Positions 1 to 10,000 of a DNA stretch of 64,000 nt are shown here, piece by piece. The stretch is from Acidobacteriota bacterium (lineage in GTDB: Bacteria; Acidobacteriota; Terriglobia; Terriglobales; Acidobacteriaceae): contig JAJXYY010000041.1 in the NCBI GenBank assembly GCA_021780315.1, positions 186,001 to 250,000 of the forward strand, written 5' to 3'. The notes beneath the pieces were generated by a model, which saw nothing but the letters and a program-made list of their open reading frames with translations, searched no databases and was not told the DNA's origin. The number at the start of each line of letters is the position of its first letter. Within the stretch, counting starts at the first letter, position 1. Made by a program: the position numbers and the translations under genes.

Positions 1-738
1 GGTGTCGACCAGGAGTTGTGGAACGGACGGGCGCGGGTCGGAGTGACGTACTTTCATAACGAGTTCACCAATGGGGTGGAGTTTGTTCCGCAGGCGGCTC
101 TGCTGCAGCTTGGGCTGTCGGCTGCGAATGATCCGGCGGTGCAATATGGTGCGGCGGTGAACTCGCAGGCGTATCGTGCACAGGGCGCGGAGGTGGAGGC
201 GGAGTACCGACTGAACCACCACTGGTTTGCCCGGGGCGGGTACACGTATCTGGATGCGATCGTGCAGCGTTCGTTTGCGAGCGGATCGGAGAATCCGGGT
301 CCGAATAATCCAGCGACGGTGTACAACACGTCGTCGAACTTCAGCACGATTCCGATTGGGGTGTATGCGCCGCTGGTCGGGGCGCGACCGTTCCGGCGTG
401 CTCCGCAGTCGGGGTACTTTGGCATCAATTTCACAAGTGCCAAGGTTTATGGTTCGCTGACCGGAACGCTGGTTGGTCGTCGTGATGACAGTGATTATTT
501 GTCCGACGCAAACTTTGGCTACAGCATGCTGCTGCCGAACAGGAATCTACTGGGCGCATATCAGCGGCTGGAGTTGAGCGGGGGCTACCAGATATCGCAT
601 CTGCTGAGTGCGTATGTGGATGTGCAGAATCTGCTGAGCGAGCACTATCAGGAGGCGTTCGGCTATGCCTCGCTGCCACTTACGTTTCGCAGTGGATTGC
701 GGGTTACGTTTGGCGGGGAGTCCTGGAGAGTACGGTAA
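1..738 (+). CDS. TonB-dependent receptor, C-terminal part (5' truncated by window)
   Basis: The reading frame is open from the first base and ends with TAA, so about 245 C-terminal residues of a larger protein are present. They alternate short aromatic/polar beta-strands and loops (for example VGVTYFHNEFTNGVEF, FARGGYTYLDA, AYVDVQNLLSEHYQEAFGY) and end in a strand, LRVTFGG. This is the usual C-terminal barrel of TonB-dependent outer-membrane receptors, where a 'V-NLL--Y-E--GY' segment precedes the last strand. The plug and the first two thirds of the barrel lie upstream of the window, so no substrate can be assigned. A GC-rich hairpin follows the stop. A TTG inside the frame at 16 is not the real start. 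Confidence 0.85.
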   Translation, partial: GVDQELWNGRARVGVTYFHNEFTNGVEFVPQAALLQLGLSAANDPAVQYGAAVNSQAYRAQGAEVEAEYRLNHHWFARGGYTYLDAIVQRSFASGSENPGPNNPATVYNTSSNFSTIPIGVYAPLVGARPFRRAPQSGYFGINFTSAKVYGSLTGTLVGRRDDSDYLSDANFGYSMLLPNRNLLGAYQRLELSGGYQISHLLSAYVDVQNLLSEHYQEAFGYASLPLTFRSGLRVTFGGESWRVR

Positions 739-759
739 CTGCGAGGACGTTCGCGTAGT

Positions 760-791
760 CCCGGCCTCTGTCTGGATAGGCGGAGGCCGGG
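760..791 (+). terminator. GC-rich hairpin after TonB receptor gene
   Basis: An 11-bp stem (760-770 with 781-791, one G-T pair) closes a 10-base loop 22 bases after the receptor stop codon. There is no clear U-run, so it may be a weak or factor-assisted terminator or a 3'-stabilising hairpin. Confidence 0.5.
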
Positions 792-829
792 GAGTACCTC
801 GGTGTGGATTAGAAGTGGATGACCAACAA

Positions 830-849
830 GAAAAGCCCCGTTGGGGGCT
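830..849 (-). terminator. Intrinsic terminator of the tRNA transcript
   Basis: Read on the minus strand, AGCCCC and GGGGCT form a six-pair stem around CAAC, followed directly by TTTT. It lies 17 bases past the 3' end of tRNA-Cys and fits a rho-independent terminator for the tRNA-Gly/tRNA-Cys transcript. Confidence 0.65.
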
Positions 850-865
850 ATGGCTTTAGATATTT

Positions 866-940
866 TGGAGGCGCGGGTCGGGATCGAACCGACGCATAAA
901 GGTTTTGCAGACCTCTCCCTTACCACTTGGGTACCGCGCC
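866..940 (-). tRNA. tRNA-Cys (GCA)
   Basis: The minus strand folds as a cloverleaf. The acceptor is GGCGCGG/CCGCGCC with an encoded CCA end. The anticodon stem GAGGT/ACCTT carries loop CTGCAAA, giving anticodon GCA (Cys). The T-arm is GTCGG-TTCGATC-CCGAC. It is the second gene of a two-tRNA unit behind tRNA-Gly. Confidence 0.95.
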
Positions 941-1009
941 TCGGGGTGGGCTTATCGTGGTGCAGCCCTGCTGGATGTCAGGAGAAGTGTACCGCAGGCT
1001 GGACTATTT

Positions 1010-1084
1010 TGGAGCGGGAGACCGGGGTCGAACCGGCGACATCTTCCTTGGCAAGGAAGCACTCTACCACTGAGCTACTCCCGC
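1010..1084 (-). tRNA. tRNA-Gly (GCC)
   Basis: A cloverleaf on the minus strand has acceptor GCGGGAG/CTCCCGC with encoded CCA, D-arm GCTC-AGTGGTA-GAGT, anticodon stem CTTCC/GGAAG with loop TTGCCAA (anticodon GCC, Gly), and T-arm GCCGG-TTCGACC-CCGGT. It is transcribed first, before tRNA-Cys, from the promoter at 1098-1127. Confidence 0.96.
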
Positions 1085-1097
1085 TCACACAAATACG

Positions 1098-1127
1098 AGT
1101 ATAGCGGGGTTTGGCCCGATAGGTCAA
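1098..1127 (-). promoter_or_regulatory. Sigma70-type promoter of the tRNA-Gly/tRNA-Cys unit
   Basis: On the minus strand TTGACC (1127-1122) and TATACT (1103-1098) are separated by 18 bases. The -10 box lies 13 bases before the mature 5' end of tRNA-Gly. Both boxes are near consensus and the position suits a stable-RNA promoter. Confidence 0.75.
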
Positions 1128-1226
1128 CGCGGCGCGGAGGATGGACGAGAATTGTCCTGCTGGGGTTCGCCCGAGCAAAATCGTGCATCTGAAAGGGAGA
1201 GTGTAAGTGGGTCTCACGGCGGGGTT

Positions 1227-2384
1227 ATGGAGAAGAAACTGGAAAAGGTTCAAGGGCAGAGAGAGGAGTGGCAGGCGGTATTGGACGCCTCGGGTGAGGG
1301 CATCTGCGGGGTCGATCTGGCAGGGAAGTGTACGTTTGCAAATCATGCCGCCAAGCTGCTGTTTGGTGTCTCTGCCGATGGGGCGGGATCGATGCTGGGG
1401 GAGGAGGTCCATAAACGTCTTCATCGTCCGGATTTGGGGGATGGTTTGACGGAGCGGCTGGAGGCTGCGGCGTGGGCCTGTCCGATTTGCGAGGCGATAC
1501 GCACCGGACAGGCCTGCTCCCGGGTGCAGGAGGCGGTCTTCCGCAGGGATGGAAGCTGGTTTCCTGCGGAGCTATCGGTCGTGCCGGTGAAGGTGACTGG
1601 TGCTGTGGAGAGCCTTGTGGTGACGTTCCGTGATCTGACCGAGCAGCGCAAGCGGGAAGAGGCGCTGCGGCGACTGGAGAAGCTGGCTGCGGTGGGGCAA
1701 CTGGCTTCGTCCATTGCCCACGAGATCAACAATCCGTTGGAGTCGCTGACCAATCTGCTGTACCTGATGCGGCTGTCGGATTCGGTGGAAGAGATCCACG
1801 AGTATGTGGCCGTAGCGCAGACGGAGTTGGCTCGGGTGACCGAAATTACCATGCAGACGCTGCGGTTTCATCGGCAGAGCAGCAGATCGGTCGAAGTGGA
1901 TATGGCCGACCTGATGAGGAGCGTGGTGGCGTTGTACACCGGACGGCTGCTGGTGCGGCGGGTCACGGTGGAGTGGCGGCTGCCCAAGGTGAAGAAGGTG
2001 TTGTGTCTGGAGGGCGAGATTCGCCAGGTGCTGAACAACCTGGTGCGCAATGCAGTGGATGCGATGGGCGTGCAGGGCGGGCGATTGTTGCTGCGGCTGC
2101 ACCCGCAGTATGACAGCAGGAGCGGCCGGGCTGGTGTACGGATTACGGTTGCGGATACGGGGGAGGGAATTCGTCCAGACATTGCGAGTCGGTTGTACGA
2201 GGCGTTTCTGACTTCGAAAGAGTTGACGGGTACGGGGTTGGGACTTTGGGTGAGCCGCGCGATCGTCGAGAAGCATGGTGGGAGGATTCGAACGCGAACG
2301 CGCCGGGGCGAGCGGCATGGAACGGTGTTTTCCGTGTGGCTCCCGTTGGATGGAGGCTTTAATCTGTCGACAGTGGCAGGTTGA
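1227..2384 (+). CDS. PAS-domain sensor histidine kinase (orphan)
   Basis: A 385-residue soluble kinase. A PAS domain (about residues 10-130, including 'ILDASGEGI'-type and 'RDLTEQRKREEALRRLEKLA' elements) precedes a HisKA domain with the phospho-accepting His165 in AHEINNPLE. The ATPase domain has an N-box (LNNLVRNAVDAM, near residue 270), a G1 box (DTGEG, near 310) and a G2 box (GTGLGLWVSRAIVEKHGG). No membrane segment is visible, so it is probably a cytoplasmic sensor. ATG 1227 is preferred over the longer open frame (from 1152) because GGCGGGG lies just upstream and the PAS domain begins soon after. No response regulator is adjacent. Its last 26 bases overlap the convergent secretin gene. 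Confidence 0.9.
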   Translation: MEKKLEKVQGQREEWQAVLDASGEGICGVDLAGKCTFANHAAKLLFGVSADGAGSMLGEEVHKRLHRPDLGDGLTERLEAAAWACPICEAIRTGQACSRVQEAVFRRDGSWFPAELSVVPVKVTGAVESLVVTFRDLTEQRKREEALRRLEKLAAVGQLASSIAHEINNPLESLTNLLYLMRLSDSVEEIHEYVAVAQTELARVTEITMQTLRFHRQSSRSVEVDMADLMRSVVALYTGRLLVRRVTVEWRLPKVKKVLCLEGEIRQVLNNLVRNAVDAMGVQGGRLLLRLHPQYDSRSGRAGVRITVADTGEGIRPDIASRLYEAFLTSKELTGTGLGLWVSRAIVEKHGGRIRTRTRRGERHGTVFSVWLPLDGGFNLSTVAG

Positions 2385-4335
2385 GTGCGATGCGCGGACC
2401 GGCGTAGATGTTGGAGCGGCGACGCACGACATGGGGTGTGACGAGCATTACGAGTTCCGTGGAGCTGGTGGTGACGGTGTCGTTGGAGGCGGTGTCCTGG
2501 AAGCCGGGCAACTCGGCGAGACCGGGCAGACCGGAGATAGCTCCCGCTTCGGATTTGCTGGCGCTGCTCAGCAGCAGGGCGGTCTGGCCGTCGTTGACAG
2601 TGACATCGGAGGCGAACTGGCGGCTGGCCAACACTGGGATGGCGTTGAGGGCGGAGCCGGCGAGGGCTTCGATTTTGAGCTCCAGGTGCATGGTGATGGC
2701 ACCGGACTTCTGCACTGTAGGGGTGGCTTTGAGGCTGATGCCAAGGTCTTCGTACTGGATCTGGGGGATGGTGGCGGAGCTGAGATTGGCGAGCAGGCTG
2801 GCGGCACTGACTCCGTTGATATTGACGCCGGCGAGCGCGGACGAGCTCAGCGAAGAGGCTGAGGTGGTGTAGGTCGAGGTGGTGATGGGGTAGCGGCTGC
2901 CGATACGGAAGACGCCCGTCTGCCGGTCGCCGACGCGGATCTGGATGTCATCGAGGGCGCGGGTGTCGCTGGAATTGAGCGCCAGGTTGAACGTCGGACT
3001 GGCGTTGGTGGTGACTCCGGTAGCGGTCAGTCCTCCGCCGAAGAAGCCTACGGTGTTGGACAGAAGCGTACTCTGCGCCAGTCCGGAGGCGATCAGGGCG
3101 AGTGCGATGACGATATTGCTGGCGTTAGCGGGAACCAAACCCTGCGCGATGGCCTGATTGACGAGCGACTGGTTGGCGTTGACGAGGTTGGTGGCTTCGG
3201 ACTCAACGTTGTAGATGCCGATTTGCTGGGGTAGTTGAGCGCCGATGTTTCGGGTGTTGGTCTTGTCGATCGCGTAGAGCTTGAGGTCGATCACGATTTG
3301 GCTGCCGCCGTCTATCAGGTCGGCAAGGGTGAGGTTGACGGCGTTGAGGATGGATTCGGGTGCGCGGACGACCAGAGTACCGAGGGAGTTCTGTGCGGTG
3401 ACCTGCTTGAGGTCGAAGATGTTTTTGACGATGTTGGTCAGCTCGGTCATCTGCTCGTTGGTAGATCCGGGGACGTAGATGGTCTCTTCGAGCAGCGGTT
3501 CCAGACGGAGGCGATTTTCAGGGGTGTCCTTGGCGATAAGGACGCTTGCGGAGTCCAGCGGGACGCTGAAGAGGCCGCCCATCTGCAGCAGGATGGGCAT
3601 TGCCTGGGTGTAGGCGACGTGATCCAGATCAAAGTGGATGGGGACGCTGGGGACGGACGAGTCCACCACGGCACGGAGGCCGTAGCTGGTGGCAACCTGA
3701 CGCAGCACCTCCTGCAGGTTTGCTTTGAGGTGAAAGGTCTGGCTGCTGGCATTGGGGTGGAGCGCAATGGCACCGGCGAGCGGCGCCGGACCAGAGGCGA
3801 TCTGCGGAAGGAAGGCTACGGGCAGGGCTCCGGGATCGCTATGCTGGGCGACGATGGTATTGGTGGGGTCGAGCAGTCGGGCCTGCGCAAGGTAGGATTC
3901 GGCCTTGGCGTTCTGGCCGAGGATGCGCGCCTTGCCGGCCTGCTGGACGAGTTCGGTAATGCGGTGCTCATGGGTTAGAGCTACCGCCATCTGGTAGTCG
4001 TGGCTGGTGGGATTGAGTTGCAGAGCGCGAGAGAATTCGGCCTCCGCGCCGGCAAGATCTTTGCGATCGAGAAGCCGAGCACCTGCCAGATAGGCGTCGG
4101 CGGCAGCCTTGGTTTTGCGTTTGCCCGGGGTTACGGATGGAAGTGTGGTTGGTGCTGGGGATGATGGGGCAACGGGTGCAATAGCTGGAGCAGACTGGGC
4201 CGCAGCGTTTGCGGTCGGGATATTACCGGAAGGGGTGTTTTGTGCTGGGGCAGGGGAGGCGAGGCAGGCAAATGCGAGCAAAGAAAGGCGCAGTGGGTAA
4301 GACCGGACGCGGGTGTGGGGATTGGTGGGCTTCAT
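2359..4335 (-). CDS. Secretin-like outer-membrane protein (type II/III secretion or pilus family)
   Basis: 658 residues. A signal peptide (SYPLRLSLLAFACLASPAPAQ) follows ATG 4335. Next come TPR-like helices (AGARLLDRKDLAGAEAEFSRALQLNPTS), an STN-type domain (FHLKANLQEVLRQVATSYGLRAVVD) and N-domain repeats. The C-terminal secretin domain ends in ELVMLVTPHVVRR, the usual last strand of bacterial secretins. Such proteins multimerise into outer-membrane channels. The TPR-STN-secretin order is frequent in acidobacterial 'type II and III secretion system protein' genes. No pilus or secretion ATPase is adjacent; a prepilin peptidase lies 30 kb away. It follows the Fis-type gene by 28 bases and overlaps the convergent kinase by 26 bases. 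Confidence 0.85.
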   Translation of the reverse strand: MKPTNPHTRVRSYPLRLSLLAFACLASPAPAQNTPSGNIPTANAAAQSAPAIAPVAPSSPAPTTLPSVTPGKRKTKAAADAYLAGARLLDRKDLAGAEAEFSRALQLNPTSHDYQMAVALTHEHRITELVQQAGKARILGQNAKAESYLAQARLLDPTNTIVAQHSDPGALPVAFLPQIASGPAPLAGAIALHPNASSQTFHLKANLQEVLRQVATSYGLRAVVDSSVPSVPIHFDLDHVAYTQAMPILLQMGGLFSVPLDSASVLIAKDTPENRLRLEPLLEETIYVPGSTNEQMTELTNIVKNIFDLKQVTAQNSLGTLVVRAPESILNAVNLTLADLIDGGSQIVIDLKLYAIDKTNTRNIGAQLPQQIGIYNVESEATNLVNANQSLVNQAIAQGLVPANASNIVIALALIASGLAQSTLLSNTVGFFGGGLTATGVTTNASPTFNLALNSSDTRALDDIQIRVGDRQTGVFRIGSRYPITTSTYTTSASSLSSSALAGVNINGVSAASLLANLSSATIPQIQYEDLGISLKATPTVQKSGAITMHLELKIEALAGSALNAIPVLASRQFASDVTVNDGQTALLLSSASKSEAGAISGLPGLAELPGFQDTASNDTVTTSSTELVMLVTPHVVRRRSNIYAGPRIALNLPLSTD

Positions 4336-4363
4336 CCTGCTGGAGGTTAGACGGCCCGTATGG

Positions 4364-4723
4364 TTATCGGGCGTTGACGATGCTTTGTACGCGGGGACGC
4401 TCGCTGCTGGGAGGACGCCGCATGCCATTGCGAATACCATCGCGGAGTTGGCCGCGGATCTGATCGCGAATCTGTGCCGTGCTGAGGTCCAACTCGGTCA
4501 GCGTGCGGCTGAGGGTGTTGCGATGCATGCCAAGCTCTTCGGCCGCCTTGCACTGGTTACCCTTGTGCTGCGCGAGCACTTCGAGGATGTAGCGCTTTTT
4601 GAACTGGCGGACTGCTTCCGTGTAGGGAACGCCTGCGTTGTGCATCTGCGTAATGAGACCGTCAAGTTCGCGCTTCAAAATTCGCCTCGCTTGCAGTCCG
4701 CTTGCTGCCGACTGCTTCTCCAT
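4364..4723 (-). CDS. Small Fis-type helix-turn-helix DNA-binding protein
   Basis: 119 residues. The central segment, about residues 30-75, contains 'FKKRYILEVLAQHKGNQ' followed by 'CKAAEELGMHRNTLSRTL', which is the Fis/NtrC-type C-terminal HTH: a helix, then an 'AA--LG--RNTL-R-L' recognition helix. There is no receiver or AAA domain, so it is a stand-alone nucleoid or regulatory protein of the Fis type. The tail is basic and arginine-rich. ATG 4723 was chosen because the upstream extension of the frame overlaps cvpA and is non-conserved in character. It sits 7 bases after cvpA and 28 bases before the secretin, so it is probably co-transcribed with them. Confidence 0.8.
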   Translation of the reverse strand: MEKQSAASGLQARRILKRELDGLITQMHNAGVPYTEAVRQFKKRYILEVLAQHKGNQCKAAEELGMHRNTLSRTLTELDLSTAQIRDQIRGQLRDGIRNGMRRPPSSERPRVQSIVNAR

Positions 4724-4730
4724 TGTGACC

Positions 4731-5294
4731 CTAGCCCTGCAGTTTGATCCAGCCGGGTACATTGTGCTTGATCTGTTCGATACCGTTGAAAAGCTGTTGC
4801 TGTAGGTCGTGCGGTACAACGAAGGATACCGCATGAACCCCTGCAAGGAAATAGGGAGATAAGCGAGAGTGCGAAATTGGTGTGGCGAGCGGCATAAAGG
4901 CGGTCAGCGCCAGCATCAGAGCGACCCCGATACAGCAGCCGCGAGCCAGCCCGAAGACTGCGCCCAGCAGCCGGTCGGGCAGCCCCAGACCGATAGTGTG
5001 GGCGGTGGAGCGGATGACCCGGGCAACAACGGCCAAGACCAGCATGATTCCAAAGACGATGCTCAGAAAGCCGATGAAGTTGGCAATAGCAGGGGGCAGG
5101 CTCAGAAAGGGATGCATGAGGCGCAGGACCCACCCGGCGGGGTACTGGTAGTTCCAACTGGCCAGATAGATACCCAGAATGAGGCCACCCAGCGAGAGAA
5201 CCTCCATCAGTATGCCGCGTACAAACGCACTGATGGTGGAGTACACGAGCAGTGCGACAAGGATCCAGTCCAGATAGTTGAAGGAAGCGATCAT
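4731..5294 (-). CDS. cvpA: CvpA family membrane protein
   Basis: 187 residues with four hydrophobic segments. The N-terminus FNYLDWILVALLVYSTISAFVRG and the following GLILGIYLASW are the CvpA signature (colicin V production protein family). CvpA proteins are inner-membrane proteins of poorly defined role in envelope homeostasis. In enterobacteria cvpA sits beside purF; here it is 60 bases after purC, so the association with purine genes is kept with a different partner. The gene ends 7 bases before the Fis-type gene. Confidence 0.9.
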   Translation of the reverse strand: MIASFNYLDWILVALLVYSTISAFVRGILMEVLSLGGLILGIYLASWNYQYPAGWVLRLMHPFLSLPPAIANFIGFLSIVFGIMLVLAVVARVIRSTAHTIGLGLPDRLLGAVFGLARGCCIGVALMLALTAFMPLATPISHSRLSPYFLAGVHAVSFVVPHDLQQQLFNGIEQIKHNVPGWIKLQG

Positions 5295-5354
5295 GAGGGT
5301 TGAGGAGTTGCTCGTGGCTGATATTCCTTGGGGATGAGGATTGCTGTAGTTCCC

Positions 5355-6275
5355 TCAGGCAAATAGGCTGGTGCGGCCGGTGATCAGGTAGAAGGCTTCC
5401 AGGTACTTTTCCCGTGTGCGGATGGCGACCTCTTCGGGCAGGGCAGGTGCCGGAGCCTGCTTGTTCCAGTGGATTGATTCCAGATAGTCGCGCACGAACT
5501 GCTTGTCAAAGGAGGGTTGTGCTCCGCCGGGGTGGTAGGAGGCTGCAGGCCAATACCGGGAGGAGTCCGGGGTAAGTACTTCGTCGGCGAGCGTGATGAC
5601 CCCGTCGATGAGGCCGAACTCGAACTTGGTATCGGCGAGGATGAGGCCTTTAGTGGCGGCGTGGGCGCTGGCCTTGGCATAGATGTCGAGGGTCAGGGTG
5701 CGCAGGGCTTCGGCGGATTCGGCCCCGATGTGCGCAACCATCGTGTCGAAGGAGATGTTCTCATCGTGACCGCCGGTATTGATCTTGGCCGCGGGGGTGA
5801 AGATGGGCTGGGGCAGTTGGTCGGACTCGCGCAGTCCTGCGGCGAGAGGAATACCGCAGATCGATCCGGTAGCCCGGTAGTCCTTCCAGCCGGAGCCGGA
5901 GATGTAGCCGCGCACCACGCACTCCACCGGAAACATCTGGGCGCGTTTGACGATCATGCTGCGACCTTCCAACTGCGCCGCGAAGGGTTGCAGGTGGGCT
6001 GGGTAGGAGGTGATGTCGGCCGTGACGAGATGGTTGGGTACGAGGTCTTTGAGGAAGTCGAACCAGAAGAGTGAAAGCTGCGTGAGAATGCGGCCCTTGT
6101 CCGGGATGCCGGTGGCCAGGACGTGGTCGAAGGCTGAGAGCCGGTCGGTCGCGATGAAGAGAAGCTGGTCGTCGCCCAAGGCGTAGATGTCGCGGACTTT
6201 GCCGCGGGCAAGGAGAGGGAGGGAGCCGAGGTCGGTTTGGAGAAGAGCACTCATTGGGATGACGGTATCACTCAT
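5355..6275 (-). CDS. purC: Phosphoribosylaminoimidazole-succinocarboxamide synthase (SAICAR synthetase)
   Basis: 306 residues. It catalyses ATP-dependent ligation of aspartate to CAIR, giving SAICAR, in de novo purine synthesis (cytoplasm). The N-terminal [28 protein letters not shown] is the family signature. Further family motifs are [40 protein letters not shown] and [10 protein letters not shown]. The length matches the yeast and long bacterial PurC class (about 300) rather than the short 240-residue class. Start ATG 6275; a second ATG seven codons on (MSALLQ) is possible. It lies 26 bases after a membrane-protein gene and 60 bases before cvpA. Confidence 0.97.
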   Translation of the reverse strand: MSDTVIPMSALLQTDLGSLPLLARGKVRDIYALGDDQLLFIATDRLSAFDHVLATGIPDKGRILTQLSLFWFDFLKDLVPNHLVTADITSYPAHLQPFAAQLEGRSMIVKRAQMFPVECVVRGYISGSGWKDYRATGSICGIPLAAGLRESDQLPQPIFTPAAKINTGGHDENISFDTMVAHIGAESAEALRTLTLDIYAKASAHAATKGLILADTKFEFGLIDGVITLADEVLTPDSSRYWPAASYHPGGAQPSFDKQFVRDYLESIHWNKQAPAPALPEEVAIRTREKYLEAFYLITGRTSLFA

Positions 6276-6301
6276 GGCCGCAGATGTTAACCTGCAGCGG
6301 G

Positions 6302-6934
6302 TTAGTTGAGGTGGACGACGACGTGGATGCCCGGGGTTGACGGTTGATTGCGGTTAGTTGGGCAGTCGAACAGGATGCTGTTTCGGTCAGGCTGAAGGGT
6401 GGCGGTGGCTTTGGTCGTGTCGCACTGCGTCTCGAACAACCGGTCGGTCTGACGGCGGTGCTGCAGGAACGGAGCCCAGGTGGGTCGATAAAGAATGTCG
6501 ATATCTACACCTGAGACGCCGATCTTTCCGGAGGTCCAGGGTTCGGTGACACTAACAAGGTGGTCTCCAATAGGAGTCGTTACCGGTGGCGCGGCGAAGA
6601 CCGCCGTGAGCGGAAGAAAGATGCTGGCGGACAGAATCGGCAGCAGCAACACCACTGCGATGAGCGAGGTAAGCCAGCGAGGGGGGACCAGGGTTATGAG
6701 TAGTACGAAAAACTCAACCGAAGCAAGGAATAACCAATAGAAAATGTAGTTGAGGCGGACACCTGTCGTGCTCCAGCCGGTTCCATAACTCAGCAGAAAG
6801 ATGATGCAGATGGCGCAGGCTGTTGCGAGTATGGTCCGTCGTAGATTTGGTGACAGGTGCGTCCATCGTAGCCGCAGCAGTACCAGAATGGCGGTGACAG
6901 CCAGCAACGTAGCGAAGGTGAGGGTCAAATGCAT
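6302..6934 (-). CDS. Hypothetical membrane protein
   Basis: About 210 residues; I do not recognise the family. The N-terminal half has four hydrophobic helices ([83 protein letters not shown]). These are followed by about 90 residues of beta-rich soluble domain, probably periplasmic, that ends in HVVVHLN. The frame is open up to the smc stop, but the only good start in front of the first helix is ATG 6934. It lies between smc and purC on the same strand and may be part of that transcription unit. Confidence 0.65.
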   Translation of the reverse strand: MHLTLTFATLLAVTAILVLLRLRWTHLSPNLRRTILATACAICIIFLLSYGTGWSTTGVRLNYIFYWLFLASVEFFVLLITLVPPRWLTSLIAVVLLLPILSASIFLPLTAVFAAPPVTTPIGDHLVSVTEPWTSGKIGVSGVDIDILYRPTWAPFLQHRRQTDRLFETQCDTTKATATLQPDRNSILFDCPTNRNQPSTPGIHVVVHLN

Positions 6935-7010
6935 GGCCGCAGGTATGAGAGTACAGCGACTTCCCCGGTGTTGGAAAAATAACCTGTGGATGATCGGCCC
7001 GTGTTGCGCC

Positions 7011-10000
7011 TCAGGCAACGGCGCGGCGGGTTTCAGGCTGGGTGTCGCGACGGTTCAGGTTGACGGAGACGATCTTGGAGACGCCCGGCTCCTGCATCGT
7101 AACTCCGTAGATAACGTCGGCCTGCGACATGGTGCGTTTGGAGTGGGTGATGACCACAAACTGGGTGGTGGCGGACATCTCGTGGATTAGCTTGGCGAAG
7201 CGGCCTACGTTGGTCTCGTCAAGCGGTGCGTCGACTTCGTCGAGTACGCAGAAGGGAGCGGGCTGGAACTGGAAGATGCCGACCAGCAGCGAGAGGGCGG
7301 TGAGGGCCTTCTCTCCACCGGAGAGCAGCAGGATGTTCTGCAACTTTTTGCCCGGGGGCGAAGCGAGGATGTCGATGCCGGACTCAGCAGAGTTTTCCGC
7401 GTCGGTGAGCTTCATAGAGGCCTGACCGCCCCCGAAGAGTTTGGTGAAAGTGACAGAGAAGTTCTCGTTGATGATCTTGAAGGCTTCGTCAAACTTGATG
7501 CGGGAGACGTCGTCGATCTCCTTGATGGAGGCCTGGGTGTTTTCGATCGCGTCCAGTAGATCTTTGCGCTGGGCTTCAAGGAAGCTGTGGCGCTCGGTGG
7601 TCTCGTTGTACTCTTCGAGGGCCATCATGTTGACTGGGCCCATGGCTTCGAGCTTCTGCTTGAGGGCGCGGGACTCTTCCTCTTCGATGTGGAGCGCATC
7701 GCCTTCAATGCGCGCGATGCTCTCGTCGGAACGCAGGGTGATGGCTTCGACCGCGAGATCGTTCAGGCAGGTGGCCTCGATGTGCTCGATGTCGGAGGAG
7801 AGTTTGGCGGCGCGTGCGGTCAGGGTTGCACGCGACTCACGCAGCGCTTCGGTCTCGTGGCGCAGGGTACGCAGGCGAGTATCGAGTTCGGCCATGGCGG
7901 CACGCAGCGTCTTTGCTTCTTCCGTCAGGCGAGCGCCCTGGGCTACCGCAGTCGCACGGGCCTCTGCCAACTCGCCATGCTGGGCTGCGAGCGCGGCGGT
8001 CTCTTCTTCGCGGCGCAGCTTTTCGGAGGCTGCAGAGGAGAGCTGCTGGTCGATCTGGACCAGGCGGTTCTGCTGGCTGTTGTACAGACGTGTGGTCTGG
8101 TCGAAGTTGGCGGCGGCGTTGCGGCGGCGCTCTTCCAACCCAGCCAGTGCTGCTGCGGCGGCTGCGGCCTCCTGCTGGAGTTGCTCGCGTTCGCTGCGCA
8201 GCTCGTCAAGATTCTCCTGCAGGTTGGCGAGGTTGGCTTCGAGAGCTGCCCGTTCGCTCTCGAAGGCGGCGGCCTCTTGCTGGCGGCGGGCGATGAGCTC
8301 CGACTTCTGTGCACGGGCGTCGCGGTTGCGTTCGGTGGAGAGCTGCCAGTCCTGCAGGCGGCGTTCGATGCGGGCGACCTCAGACTCCATCTGACGGAGG
8401 GCAGCACCGGAGTTGGCGGACTCGCGCTCCGCATCGCGGCGTTCATAGGTCTTACCTTCGATGGTGGCGTTGAGGGTGGCGATCTGGTGCTGCAGCGCAA
8501 CGGTGGCCAGGTCAGTCTGGGTCAGGTCAGCCTGCACCGCATCGAGCTTCTGCTGGACCTCGGCCAACTCGCGCTTGAGCGCCAGCGGGCCCTGCGCCCG
8601 AACGCGTCCGCCGGTCACCGTAAGGCTGTGGAAGGTCTCGCCCGAGGGTGCCAGGAAGAAGGCTTCCGGGTGGCTTTGGGCGAGGTTCCGGGCGGTATCG
8701 GCATCCGGTGCGACGTAGCCGTTGCGCAGTTTGGGCAGGATGGTTTCGAGGGAGTGACCGAAGCCGTTGAGCACGCGGATGCAGTCGCGCAGGGCGACCA
8801 CGCCTTCAATAGGGGTGATGACCGGGGCGGGAACGTGCGCGTCGCTCTCGCTGTGAACGAGGAAGGTGGCGCGTCCGGCGACGTCTGTCTGGAGGAGGCG
8901 TACGCCGGCATCGGCTGCGTCCCAGGACTTGACCACGATGAAGTTGAGCTCGTCGCGGAGGAACTCGTCGACCACGGTCTCGTACTTACCTTCGACTTCG
9001 AGGAAGTCGGCCAGTGTGCCAATGGGTGCCAGACCGCTGAGCGAGGGCTTGGAGGCGTTGGTCTTGAAGATGTTTTTGACCGTATCGGTGGAGTAGCTGT
9101 GGTCGCGGATGAGCCCTTCGATCGACTTGTGACGTCCGGTCAGGGTCGCCACCTCCCCCCGAAGCTGGTCGCCGCGCCGCTTGGACTGGGCTTCCTGCTG
9201 ACGGCAGGACTCGATCTCCAGACGAAGGTCTGCGATCTCGGCCTCGAGGCGCTTCAGGCGTTCGGTGACTGATTCGAACGACATCTTCACCTGGCCACGC
9301 TGCAGACCCAGAGCCTCCAGCTCCTGCCGTGCGATGTCGGACTCGGAGAGCAGCCGCTGCGACTCCTGATCGAGGCCGGCGAGTGCGGCTTCAGCCTGGG
9401 CCTGTTCGTTGCGGGTCTGAGCGGCACGCTGGAGGAGTTGCATGGAGGAGCGGCGGTTCTGCTCGGCCTGCTGCTCAGCGGCGGCGACTGAACGGACCGC
9501 TTCCTGAGCCTGTTGCTGCTGACGCTGGGCAGCCTCGCGGGCCCCGGTGGACTCTGTGGTGGCGTTCTCCAAAAAGCTGCGGTGCTGCTCCAGCTCTCCG
9601 GCCAGTGTGGCCAACTGGGCCTGCGCGTGGGCCAGGTCCTCGGCCCCGGTCTCCAGCCGGGCGGTCAGCTCGGCAATACGGTCGGCGTTGGCTGCACTGC
9701 GGGCAGTGATGCGCTCCAGTTCGACAGCGGATTGATTTGCGGTGGCTCCGGCCTCTCGAATCTGCGCATCCAGCGTGTAGCCGTTGCGGACACCCTCGGA
9801 GTGCTCCGCATCCATCTGCTCGATCGCAGTGGCGGCAGTGTCAATCTGGGTGGTCAGGGTGCCAATCTGCGTGGCGGTGGAGGCCTGCTCGGTATCCAAC
9901 TGGAACATGCGGCTGGCAAGAACGACACGCAGGCGGGTGCGCAGTTCGTCGCGCAGCGCCCCATAGCGCTCCGCTTTCGCCGCTTGTCGCTTGAGCGTGG

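Noticed and set aside
7587..9272. A 561-codon plus-strand frame over smc
   Set aside because: Antisense shadow of the SMC coiled coil, which is repetitive and keeps stop codons out of the complementary phase.
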